From the NCBI GenBank assembly GCA_965279405.1, contig OZ257157.1:3286001-3350000 (forward strand): a DNA stretch of 64,000 nt, written 5' to 3'. Made by a program: the position numbers and the translations under genes. Below, in pieces: positions 46,411-52,987 of the stretch. Each line of letters begins with the position of its first letter. Within the stretch, counting starts at the first letter, position 1. The stretch is from CBDDIP01 sp965279405. GTDB taxonomy: Bacteria > Actinomycetota > Acidimicrobiia > Acidimicrobiales > Ilumatobacteraceae. The notes beneath the pieces were generated by a model. It was not told where the DNA came from, did no database searches, and saw only the letters and a list, made by a program, of their open reading frames with translations.

Positions 46411-47430
46411 ATGGACTTGATCGACCCGTTCGATCGAACGATCCGGGATCTGCGCATCTCGATCACCGACCGCTGCAACTTCCGGTGCACGTACTGCATG
46501 CCGGAAGAGGGGATGCAGTGGTTGCCGCGCAGCGAGGTGCTCACGTTCGAGGAGATCGAGCGTCTGGCTCGCGTCTTCGTCGAGCGCTACGAGGTCGACG
46601 GGCTGCGTCTCACCGGTGGCGAGCCGACGGTTCGCGCTCACCTGCCGGTGCTCGTGCGCAAGCTGGCCGAGCTGCGCGTGCCGTCGACATCGTCGTCGCC
46701 ACTCGCCGGGCAGAAGCCCGACATCTCGATCACCACCAACGGCGCCACGTTCCGGCTGCTCGCCCACGAGCTGCGCGACGCCGGGCTCGACCGGGTCAAC
46801 ATCAGCCTCGACACGTTGCGCCCCGACCGGTTCATCGAGATGACGCGGCGCGACGAGCTCGTTCGCGTGCTCGACGGCATCGAGTCGGCGAAGGACGCCG
46901 GGTTCAGCCCGGTGAAGATCAACGCCGTCGTGCAGCGAGGCGTCAACGACGACGAGATCGTCGACCTCGCACGGTTCGGTCGCGACCGCGACGTCGAGAT
47001 CCGCTTCATCGAGTTCATGCCGCTCGACGCCAGCGGCCACTGGCTCAACGAGCAGGTGGTCGGTCAGGACGAGATCGTCGCCGCGATCAGCGCCGAGTTC
47101 CCGCTCGAGCAGCTGCCCTCACGGGGCGCCGCGCCCGCCGATCGCTGGCGCTACCTCGACGGGCGCGGCACCGTCGGCGTGATCCCGTCGGTGACCAAGC
47201 CGTTCTGCGCCGACTGCGATCGCGTGCGCCTCACCGCCGAGGGCCAGTTCCGCACGTGCTTGTTCGCCACGAGCGAGTTCGACCTGCGGGCGATGATGCG
47301 CTCCGGCGCCGACGACGATGCCCTCGCCGCCGAGATCGAGCGCGCCGTCGGCCTGAAGTGGGCCGGCCACCAGATCAACCAGGTCAACTTCGTCCGCCCC
47401 GCCCGCACCATGAGCCAGATCGGCGGCTGA
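46411..47430 (+). CDS. moaA: GTP 3',8-cyclase MoaA
   Basis: A 339-residue radical SAM enzyme that begins molybdopterin synthesis from GTP. Cys22, Cys26 and Cys29 in CNFRCTYC bind the SAM cluster. TGGEPT lies at 68-73. Cys266, Cys269 and Cys283 bind the second 4Fe-4S cluster. The C-terminal Gly-Gly, needed for catalysis in the family, is present. An insertion relative to short homologues, PSTSSSPLAGQKPD, lies at residues 91-104. It works with MoaC (48960) to make cyclic pyranopterin monophosphate. Its stop lies in a long palindrome. Confidence 0.96.
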   Translation: MDLIDPFDRTIRDLRISITDRCNFRCTYCMPEEGMQWLPRSEVLTFEEIERLARVFVERYEVDGLRLTGGEPTVRAHLPVLVRKLAELRVPSTSSSPLAGQKPDISITTNGATFRLLAHELRDAGLDRVNISLDTLRPDRFIEMTRRDELVRVLDGIESAKDAGFSPVKINAVVQRGVNDDEIVDLARFGRDRDVEIRFIEFMPLDASGHWLNEQVVGQDEIVAAISAEFPLEQLPSRGAAPADRWRYLDGRGTVGVIPSVTKPFCADCDRVRLTAEGQFRTCLFATSEFDLRAMMRSGADDDALAAEIERAVGLKWAGHQINQVNFVRPARTMSQIGG

Positions 47431-47490
47431 CCCAAAACTGGATGTCCGAAACGCGGCTGTGCCGCGTCTCCGACATCCAGTTCTGGGTCA
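47428..47490. terminator. 30-bp inverted repeat carrying both stop codons of a convergent gene pair
   Basis: The left arm starts TGACCCAAAACTGGATGTCC and the right arm ends GACATCCAGTTCTGGGTCA. The arms match at 27 of 30 positions around a 3-base loop (TGT). The outer TGA is the moaA stop, and the outer TCA is the stop of the minus-strand gene at 47488. The structure would be a strong cruciform or a bidirectional terminator. There is no U tract. Confidence 0.8.
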
Positions 47491-47784
47491 GGACGAGAGG
47501 ACCCAGACGAGCAGCCCGACGGCAAGCGCGCCGGCGAGATCGAGGCCGATGATGGCGGCGCCCACGGCACCAACGACCGGATGCCGTGCCTGCTGCGCGA
47601 GGAACCCGGCGCCGATCAGACCGATCCCGATGGCAGCCGAGACGAGCAACCACGCGCCGCGTTCATCGGCCACGTTGCCGAGGAGGACGAAGCTCGCGAT
47701 CGCGACGGCGAGTCCGACGACGGCAAGCGCGACGCCCGCATCGCTCCAGCTGCGATCGACCTCGGGCTCGGCGGCGACGTCCAC
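47488..47784 (-). CDS. Small multi-pass membrane protein, hypothetical
   Basis: A 98-residue protein with three hydrophobic segments (about residues 18-36, 44-63 and 70-95) separated by short polar turns such as ADERGAW and QQARHP. The N-terminal 14 residues are acidic. I do not recognise the family. The GTG at 47784 is used because no ATG lies in frame in a good position. It sits between moaA and a secreted-protein gene and ends inside the palindrome described above. Confidence 0.6.
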   Translation of the reverse strand: MDVAAEPEVDRSWSDAGVALAVVGLAVAIASFVLLGNVADERGAWLLVSAAIGIGLIGAGFLAQQARHPVVGAVGAAIIGLDLAGALAVGLLVWVLSS

Positions 47785-47826
47785 GGGTTCATGTTGGCAG
47801 TCGCGGCTGAAGCCACGCCGTCGAGC

Positions 47827-47874
47827 AACTGGTCAGCGCATGAAGGCGACGTCGTGTTCATGCGCTGACCAGTT
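47827..47874. repeat. Perfect 18-bp inverted repeat between divergent genes
   Basis: AACTGGTCAGCGCATGAA (47827-47844) is repeated in inverted form as TTCATGCGCTGACCAGTT (47857-47874), with a 12-base spacer that is itself GC-rich. It lies 43 bases upstream of the minus-strand start at 47784 and 52 bases upstream of the GTG at 47926. It could be an operator for a dimeric regulator, a REP-like element or an mRNA hairpin. Confidence 0.85.
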
Positions 47875-47925
47875 CGAACCGGCGCGGGAGCGATGTCGCT
47901 GTTCGTGGGGTAGCGTGCGCGCTCT

Positions 47926-48885
47926 GTGAGGAAGACGGGACTCATCGCAGCGGCTGTGATCGCGGTCGGCGCCGCCGTGGCGGTCGCCGCGCCGCCTGAC
48001 GAGATCAACGCGCCTGCTTCGGCCACCGAGGTGGCCGACCGGGTCAGCCCACCGTCCACGCCGATGATCGGCGGCTGCCCGGTGTACCCCAACGACAACA
48101 GCTGGAACATCCCGCTGGCCGGCGCGCCGCTGCACCCGCAGAGCGCGCAGATCATCAGCGGGCTCGGCGGTTCGCTGCACCCCGACTTCGGCGAGAACCC
48201 GGACTACGGCATCCCGTACATCGTCGTGCCCCAGAACCAGGCGCTCCTGCCGATCACCTACACCGACTACGGCGACGAGAGCGATCCTGGCCCGTTCCCG
48301 ATCCCGCTCGACGCGCCGGTCGAAGCGGGCAGCGATGGTCACGTGCTCGTCGTGCAGCAGGGCACGTGCAAGCTCTTCGAGCTGTTCGTCGCCCGCCGCA
48401 GCGGCGGAGGTTGGGCGGCGGCCTCGGGCGCGAAGTTCGACCTTCGCTCCAACCTGCTGCGCCCGCTCGGCTGGACGAGCGCCGACGCCGCCGGCCTGCC
48501 GATCCTGCCCGGCCTCGTCCGCTACGACGAGGTCTCCGCCGGCCACATCGACCACGCGATCCGGGTGACGTTCAACACCACCCGACGCGCATACGTGCTG
48601 CCCGCCACCCACTTCGCTTCCAGCAACACCAGCCCGCTCGCGCTGCCGATGGGGGCGCGGCTGCGGTTGCGCGCCGACGTCGACATCAGCGGTCTGCCGC
48701 CGCAGGCGAAGGTGATCGCCCAGGCGATGAAGACCTACGGCTTGATCGTGGCCGACAACGGCAGCAACTGGTACTTCCAGGGCGCGCCGAACGCGGGGTG
48801 GGACGACGACCAGTTGAACGCGCTGAAGGCGATCCCCGGATCCGCCTTCCAGGTCGTCGATTCAGGCCCGCCGATCACGAACTGA
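47926..48885 (+). CDS. Secreted protein of unknown function
   Basis: A 319-residue exported protein. The N-terminus has a Lys-Arg start, a hydrophobic core of Ala/Val/Ile and an AVAVAAPP cleavage region near residue 22. The mature part contains CPVYPNDNSWNIPL near residue 51, then IPYIVVPQNQALLPITY, and an ordered set of His/Asp/Glu residues in GHIDHAIRVTFNTTRRAYVLPATH. Two Cys residues (near 51 and 147) could form a disulfide. I do not recognise a family or function. It separates moaA from moaC, so it may be an insertion in an otherwise conserved cofactor cluster. Confidence 0.72.
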   Translation: MRKTGLIAAAVIAVGAAVAVAAPPDEINAPASATEVADRVSPPSTPMIGGCPVYPNDNSWNIPLAGAPLHPQSAQIISGLGGSLHPDFGENPDYGIPYIVVPQNQALLPITYTDYGDESDPGPFPIPLDAPVEAGSDGHVLVVQQGTCKLFELFVARRSGGGWAAASGAKFDLRSNLLRPLGWTSADAAGLPILPGLVRYDEVSAGHIDHAIRVTFNTTRRAYVLPATHFASSNTSPLALPMGARLRLRADVDISGLPPQAKVIAQAMKTYGLIVADNGSNWYFQGAPNAGWDDDQLNALKAIPGSAFQVVDSGPPITN

Positions 48886-48959
48886 GGCCGGGTCGCGAGC
48901 CCGGTCGGCGACAGGGTGCACCAACGGAGCGTGGCGCGACGACTACGGTTCCGTGACGG

Positions 48960-49475
48960 ATGAGTGACCTGACCTTCACACACCTCGACCCGATGGGTCG
49001 TGCCCGCATGGTCGACGTCACCCCCAAGGAGCCGACGCACCGCCGAGCGGTCGCTCGCTGCAAGGTGTTCATGGAGCCGGCGACCACTGAGGCGATCGCC
49101 AACCGTGAGGTGAAGAAGGGCGACGTGCTCGCTGTCGCCCGCGTCGCCGGGATCCAGGCCGCGAAGCGCACCAGCGACATGATCCCCCTCTGTCACCCCC
49201 TGCTCGTGGGCTCGGTGTACGTCAACTTCGAGATCGGCGACGACCACATCGCCGTGGAAGTTCAAGTCGACACGGTCGACCGCACGGGTGTCGAGATGGA
49301 GGCGCTCCATGCCTGCTCCATCGCAGCGCTCACCATCTACGACATGTGCAAGTCGGCCGACCGGGCGATGGTGATCGGCGAGCTCACCCTGTGGGAGAAG
49401 ACCGGGGGCCGATCGGGAACCTTCCGTCGCCCTGCTAACATTGCGTCCGCCGTTACGAACGTAGTAGAACCGTAA
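48960..49475 (+). CDS. moaC: Cyclic pyranopterin monophosphate synthase MoaC
   Basis: A 171-residue enzyme that completes the conversion of the MoaA product to cyclic pyranopterin monophosphate. MVDVTPKEPTHRRAVA is at residues 17-32, KRTSDMIPLCHPL near 70-82 has the active-site Lys and His, and DRTGVEMEALHACSIAALTIYDMCK near 111 is typical. The ATG at 48960 lies 74 bases after the preceding stop. With moeA and moaA it forms the molybdenum cofactor part of this region; no moaB, moaD or moaE is visible. Confidence 0.94.
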   Translation: MSDLTFTHLDPMGRARMVDVTPKEPTHRRAVARCKVFMEPATTEAIANREVKKGDVLAVARVAGIQAAKRTSDMIPLCHPLLVGSVYVNFEIGDDHIAVEVQVDTVDRTGVEMEALHACSIAALTIYDMCKSADRAMVIGELTLWEKTGGRSGTFRRPANIASAVTNVVEP

Positions 49476-49581
49476 TGATTTGGATGCCGTCCGGATGGAA
49501 GCAGGCCACCTGCTCGGCACCAGGAACACACACGTGAACATGAACCACTCTCTGAACAACTCGAGCGGGCGCCGATAACCC

Positions 49582-50139
49582 ATGGGGAAGATCGTGCTGC
49601 TTGCCATCGCCGCTGCTTGGGCGGCTGTCATCATTCCGCCGTTGCTCCGCTCACGCGTCGAGAACCGGCCCAACTCGTCGGTCAGCGACTTCCGCCGGCA
49701 GCTCTCCACGCTGCAGCGCGCCGTGCCCACCCGCACGATGGTGCCGATCCGTTCGATGGGCCGGCCGCTCACGCAGTCGCCCGCTCGTCCCGCTGGCCAG
49801 CAGCGCATGCACGGCGCGAGCCTCGATCGTCGCAGCACCGTGATGGAGCGAGATGACGCCCCGGCGCCCCGCCGTCAGAGCGGTCACGGCCAGATGCGCG
49901 TCCAGCGCGTCAGCCATCGTGAAGTCGTTCGTCGCCGTCGTGCCAACGTGCTGTTCATCCTCGTTGCCGGCACCGCCGCCACCGCCTTCCTCGCTGCCAC
50001 CACCAAGTCGCACGCGATGGTCTACGCCTTCGCTCTCGCCTTCGTTTCGCTGTGCGGCTACTGCTACCGATTGGTGCAGCTGCGCAACTACGAGCTGGAT
50101 CGTCGCTACAGCGAAGCGAACTGGTTCAACGCCGCCTGA
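49582..50139 (+). CDS. GlpR/SepX-like membrane protein (candidate Glp receptor)
   Basis: A 185-residue membrane protein. An N-terminal membrane segment reads IVLLAIAAAWAAVIIPPLL at residues 4-22, followed by RSRVENRP and SVSDFRRQLSTLQR. A basic, Arg/Ser/Pro-rich linker covers about residues 45-118. RRRRAN leads into two further hydrophobic segments (about 123-140 and 143-162), and a short cytosolic tail ends NWFNAA. The AWAA-x3-P motif and the layout match SepX of Streptomyces and GlpR of Corynebacterium, membrane proteins of the division/polar growth machinery. It lies near galU, moeA and tRNA-Ala, as in those genomes. It is shorter than Streptomyces SepX. Confidence 0.7.
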   Translation: MGKIVLLAIAAAWAAVIIPPLLRSRVENRPNSSVSDFRRQLSTLQRAVPTRTMVPIRSMGRPLTQSPARPAGQQRMHGASLDRRSTVMERDDAPAPRRQSGHGQMRVQRVSHREVVRRRRANVLFILVAGTAATAFLAATTKSHAMVYAFALAFVSLCGYCYRLVQLRNYELDRRYSEANWFNAA

Positions 50140-50205
50140 ACTGGCTGGGCACACAAGTGCCTTGGTGTGCAGTTGAGCCTCGCCGCTACACTGCTCACGC
50201 CCAAC

Positions 50206-50278
50206 GGGGGTGTAGCTCAGTTGGCAGAGCGCAACAATCGCACTGTTGAGGCCAGGGGTTCAATTCCCCTCACCTCCA
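50206..50278 (+). tRNA. tRNA-Ala (anticodon CGC)
   Basis: A 73-base cloverleaf. The acceptor stem GGGGGTG pairs with CACCTCC and contains the G3-U70 wobble that defines alanine tRNAs. The D stem is GCTC/GAGC, the anticodon stem CAACA/TGTTG with a loop giving anticodon CGC, and the T stem AGGGG/CCCCT with loop TTCAATT. The discriminator is A. The following bases are CCC, so CCA is not fully encoded. It reads GCG codons. Confidence 0.93.
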
Positions 50279-50289
50279 CCCGTTGAACG

Positions 50290-50326
50290 ACGAAGGCCCG
50301 GATCGCACTGCGACCCGGGCCTTCGT
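50290..50326. terminator. Terminator hairpin after tRNA-Ala
   Basis: ACGAAGGCCCGG (50290-50301) pairs with CCGGGCCTTCGT (50315-50326). The inner part can extend with TCGC/GCGA around a 3-base loop. It sits between the tRNA and the stop of the convergent dioxygenase gene, so it can stop transcription from both sides. There is no clear U tract. Confidence 0.8.
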
Positions 50327-50351
50327 CATTCGGGGAGAGGTGGGAGGCGGT

Positions 50352-51254
50352 TCACACCGCGACGGTGAGTGCGATCGCCATCTTCGTGTCGACCGAGCCG
50401 GTGACGGTGCCGAGCTCGAGGTCCCAGCCATCGCTGAAGACGTTGTCGGTCTCCAGCGAGACGCGCTGCATGTTGCTGACGCTCTGGCTGTAGCCGTCGG
50501 TGGCGTAGACGAGGTTGCACGCGTCCTCGGGCAGGGCGATCTGCGACGTGGCGATCTTGTTGCCGGCGTTCGTGATGTCGTCCACGCTCGAGTACACCTC
50601 GTAGTGGATGTGCGGCCAACGGCCGTCGTAGCAGGCCGGGTAGATCGACGTGAACGTGACCGTCCCGTTGGCATCGGTGACCTGCACGCCGCGCAGGTAG
50701 TTCTGGTCCTTGACCGTGTACAGGGAGTAGTGGCCGTCCTGGTCGGCGTGCCACAGGTACACGGCAGCGCCCGCCAGCGGGGCGTTGCCGTTGGCGCTGT
50801 CGAGCACGGTCAACGAGATCGTGCTCTCGATGCCGGACGCGGTGCCCGAGTAGGAGGCGAAGGAGGTGCGGATGTCGCTGCGCACGACGCCGCTCTCGGT
50901 GAGCACGTTGGCCCCGTTCGACCCGTCGCCGGGGAACGGCCCAGCCGTCTCCTCCGGTACGACGCCGATCGAGGACGTGTCGCCGCTCGTGACGGCGGTG
51001 GTTCCAGCCGTGGCCGCGGCCGTGGTTCCTGCGGTCGTTCCGGCTGTCGTTCCTGCGGTGGTGCCGGCCGTGGTGGCTTGCGTCGCCGACGAGTTGCTGG
51101 ACGAGCTGCCGCACGCGGCCAGGGCCACGGCGAGTCCGCCGCCGGCCAGCATCTTGAGCACGTTGCGCCGTTGCAGGAGCGTGTCGAGGTCGAAGACGAG
51201 GCCACGGTCGTGGTCCTCGATCTCGCCGTCATCGTGGTGCGGGTGGTGGTTCAT
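50352..51254 (-). CDS. Intradiol ring-cleavage dioxygenase-like lipoprotein
   Basis: A 300-residue exported protein. The N-terminus is His/Asp-rich, then RRNVLKMLAGGGLAVALAACG combines a twin-arginine motif with a lipobox, so the protein is probably Tat-exported and lipidated. A Thr/Ala/Gly linker of repeated TTAG units follows (residues about 57-90). The catalytic domain shows VYLWHADQDGHYS with a ligand Tyr/His region and RWPHIHYEV with the His ligands of the non-haem Fe(III) site. It resembles protocatechuate/catechol 1,2-dioxygenases, but extracellular relatives act on unknown substrates. The ATG at 51254 was chosen because a shorter start would remove the signal. Confidence 0.85.
   Translation of the reverse strand: MNHHPHHDDGEIEDHDRGLVFDLDTLLQRRNVLKMLAGGGLAVALAACGSSSSNSSATQATTAGTTAGTTAGTTAGTTAAATAGTTAVTSGDTSSIGVVPEETAGPFPGDGSNGANVLTESGVVRSDIRTSFASYSGTASGIESTISLTVLDSANGNAPLAGAAVYLWHADQDGHYSLYTVKDQNYLRGVQVTDANGTVTFTSIYPACYDGRWPHIHYEVYSSVDDITNAGNKIATSQIALPEDACNLVYATDGYSQSVSNMQRVSLETDNVFSDGWDLELGTVTGSVDTKMAIALTVAV
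51024..51075. repeat. Degenerate 12-bp tandem repeat inside the dioxygenase gene
   Basis: Units of the form GTTCCTGCGGTC and GTTCCGGCTGTC alternate for about four copies. On the minus strand they encode the TTAG repeats of the linker behind the lipobox. The repeat is in frame and likely to vary in copy number between strains. Confidence 0.7.
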
Positions 51255-51300
51255 GGTGTCGTCCCTCTCTGGTGATGAGGAGCACGGTAAAACTCGTTCC

Positions 51301-51762
51301 TCAGAGCATCCGCAGAATCCGATCGTTCTCACCGAACTCCAAACGAGCGAGCCGGCAGAGTGCGTCGGCGGCGATCGACTCGGGGACGTCGAACCAGTCG
51401 GCGACGTCGACAGCACTGACATGGCCGCCGACAGAGAGCCGACGTACGACCTCGGTGCGCAGGGCACGCGGCGGCACGAGGCGCCGGCAGGTCTCGGCGC
51501 GCACGTAGGCCTCCTCCTTGGCGACGACTGCGTCCGGGACGTCGGCGGTGAAGAGGATGCCGCGTTCGTCGTGGACCAGTTCGTGAGCGAGCACGGCGCG
51601 TCGTTCCGCCGGGTCGAGGCGAGCGTCGATCGTGATCCGCCGCCGGCCGCGCCCGATGTCGTCGATGCGCCCACGATGGCCGACGAGCACGGCCCAGGCG
51701 ACCTCGATGTGCGGACGTCGACCGAGCTCGGCCCACACCCGCCACGTTTCGATGCGTGCCAT
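51301..51762 (-). CDS. ImmA/IrrE-like zinc metallopeptidase
   Basis: A 153-residue protein with the metallopeptidase motif HELVH (residues 60-64 in LAHELVHDERG) and a following segment EEAYVRAETCRRLV with a possible third ligand. ImmA/IrrE peptidases cleave XRE-type repressors and so turn on genes after stress. The ATG at 51762 gives a compact protein; the open frame continues upstream through the adjacent XRE gene but without homologous character. The upstream gene, 32 bases away, is XRE-like, which fits an ImmA-repressor pair. The C-terminal region VSAVDVADWFDVPESIAADALCRL looks like a small helical domain. Confidence 0.75.
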   Translation of the reverse strand: MARIETWRVWAELGRRPHIEVAWAVLVGHRGRIDDIGRGRRRITIDARLDPAERRAVLAHELVHDERGILFTADVPDAVVAKEEAYVRAETCRRLVPPRALRTEVVRRLSVGGHVSAVDVADWFDVPESIAADALCRLARLEFGENDRILRML

Positions 51763-51794
51763 CGACGCATCGTCGCGCCGGGGTGCGCGATCGT

Positions 51795-52460
51795 TCAGCG
51801 GCCGGAGGGGCGGTTGCGTGTCGCCAACCGGGTCGGGGGCGGCGTGGCCCGACGACCGCCGCCATCGGCCGCCGCCGCTCGTGGTGAACGCTGCGCATCC
51901 CATCGCTGCCACGCCACGTCGGCGTCCTGGTACCGAGTGCTGATCACGTCGAAGGCGTCGTCGGGCTCGGGTGCGTCGGCCAGCAGGTCGCCCAGGGTCG
52001 GCTCGAGCTGTGCCCAGCGTCGATGGCCATCGGGATCGGTCGCTGGGTCGGCCGGACTGGGGTTGGCGCTGTGCGCGCGAGCGAACGCCGCGCACGTGAC
52101 GACGATCTCGAGGTCGGTGGTGATCGTCGCATCCAGGTGCTGTTGGATCAGCCGCCGCAACGTCTCGCGCACGGACGCGCTCGCCGTCGACACCGTGGAC
52201 GCCGTGGACGCCGTGGACGCCGTGGACGCCGTCGTGCCGAACGCAGCAGCGGCCAGCGAACCGACGGGCAGGCCCAACGCGGCCTCGATGCGCGGCCAGA
52301 GCGAGGGATCGTCGGGTGACGATGACAGCGAGTACCAGCGGCTGACGGAGGCGACCGAGACCTCCAGCGCCCGGGCCAGCTGACTGATGCTGCCGTGCGG
52401 GGCGGGCACGCCGATGCCATCGCGCACGCACTGCGCGAGCGCGACGAACCGTGCTGCCAT
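51795..52460 (-). CDS. XRE-like helix-turn-helix regulator
   Basis: A 221-residue protein. A helix-turn-helix occupies about residues 22-48 (SISQLARALEVSVASVSRWYS). A tandem Ala-Ser-Thr stretch (about residues 76-92) is encoded by a 9-bp repeat. The C-terminal half has a helical DLEIVVTCAAFARAH segment and a basic Arg-rich end. It lies next to an ImmA-like peptidase and is divergent from a second XRE gene at 52566. The start can be ATG at 52460 or GTG at 52463. The 105-base divergent region contains an inverted repeat that could be its operator. Confidence 0.7.
   Translation of the reverse strand: MAARFVALAQCVRDGIGVPAPHGSISQLARALEVSVASVSRWYSLSSSPDDPSLWPRIEAALGLPVGSLAAAAFGTTASTASTASTASTVSTASASVRETLRRLIQQHLDATITTDLEIVVTCAAFARAHSANPSPADPATDPDGHRRWAQLEPTLGDLLADAPEPDDAFDVISTRYQDADVAWQRWDAQRSPRAAAADGGGRRATPPPTRLATRNRPSGR
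52192..52230. repeat. 9-bp tandem repeat in the XRE gene
   Basis: About four copies of GCCGTGGAC in a row. On the minus strand this encodes repeated Thr-Ala-Ser triplets. Such repeats can change in copy number by slippage, altering the linker length between the HTH and C-terminal parts. Confidence 0.85.
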
Positions 52461-52530
52461 CACCGCAGTCTTGCACCTCGCGGATTACTTCTCCCGTAAC
52501 GCGCTGCTGCTCAGGCAGGAGGCAATGCAA

Positions 52531-52550
52531 GTCTTGCGTCTTGCGCAAGA
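52531..52550. promoter_or_regulatory. Candidate operator in the divergent XRE region
   Basis: A perfect 12-bp palindrome TCTTGCGCAAGA (52539-52550) is preceded by a direct half-site GTCTTGCG (52531-52538), and another half-site AGTCTTGC lies at 52478. The palindrome is 15 bases upstream of the ATG at 52566. Multiple copies of a TCTTGC half-site between two XRE genes suggest an autoregulatory operator. Confidence 0.6.
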
Positions 52551-52565
52551 TGTACGTTCGAGCGC

Positions 52566-52889
52566 ATGGTTGCGCCTCCCGAGCCGGTGATCTCGATCAC
52601 CGCGGCACGGACCCTCGTGGCCGAGTGGGCGACGGAGTGCGGCGAGCGGCTGCGTGCGCGTCGCTCTGCACTCGGCTGGGATCGCCGTGTTCTGGCAGAC
52701 CGCGTCGGCGTCAGCGAGGCCACCATCGTGCGCATCGAGCAGGGCCTGCTCAACCCGCGTGACCACCTCAAGCTGGCGGTCGCCGCAGCGCTGCGCGTCG
52801 ATGCAGCCAGCATCTGGACCCTTCCCCGCCGGACGCGCGTCGTCGCTGCCGGGCGAGCGGAGCCCGGCGAGGATCGTCACCCGAACTGA
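52566..52889 (+). CDS. XRE-family HTH transcriptional regulator
   Basis: A 107-residue DNA-binding protein. The Cro/C1-type HTH spans about residues 28-76: GERLRARRSALGWDRRVLADRVGVSEATIVRIEQG, then DHLKLAVAAALRVDAASIW. It has no second domain, so it may act as a simple repressor. The ATG at 52566 lies just after the TCTTGCGCAAGA palindrome. It is divergent from the XRE/ImmA pair and upstream of fhs, 98 bases before its ATG. A link to fhs regulation is not shown. Confidence 0.8.
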   Translation: MVAPPEPVISITAARTLVAEWATECGERLRARRSALGWDRRVLADRVGVSEATIVRIEQGLLNPRDHLKLAVAAALRVDAASIWTLPRRTRVVAAGRAEPGEDRHPN

Positions 52890-52899
52890 GTCGATGAGT

Positions 52900-52938
52900 G
52901 GTTCCACGATGCGGCACGATGCCGTACTGTGGAACCAA
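52900..52938 (+). promoter_or_regulatory. Shared 39-bp motif, copy A (upstream of fhs)
   Basis: GGTTCC at 52900 and TGGAAC at 52930, with a TGCGG segment between, match the spacing of copies B (58608-58646) and C (61123-61161). GGTTCCAC (52900-52907) and GTGGAACC (52929-52936) form a perfect inverted repeat. The site lies 50 bases upstream of the fhs ATG. Confidence 0.65.
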
Positions 52939-52987
52939 TCGCAGCTGCGACATCGCCGCTGCACGGGTCGTCCCTGGGGGGGAACAC

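Noticed and set aside
49476..49581. A possible molybdenum cofactor riboswitch between moaC and the GlpR-like gene
   Set aside because: No Moco aptamer core can be matched, and the region only shows weak local pairing.
51024..51075. Repeats that might be a short CRISPR array
   Set aside because: Units are 12 bases, directly adjacent and in frame inside a coding region. They encode a linker, with no spacers and no cas genes.
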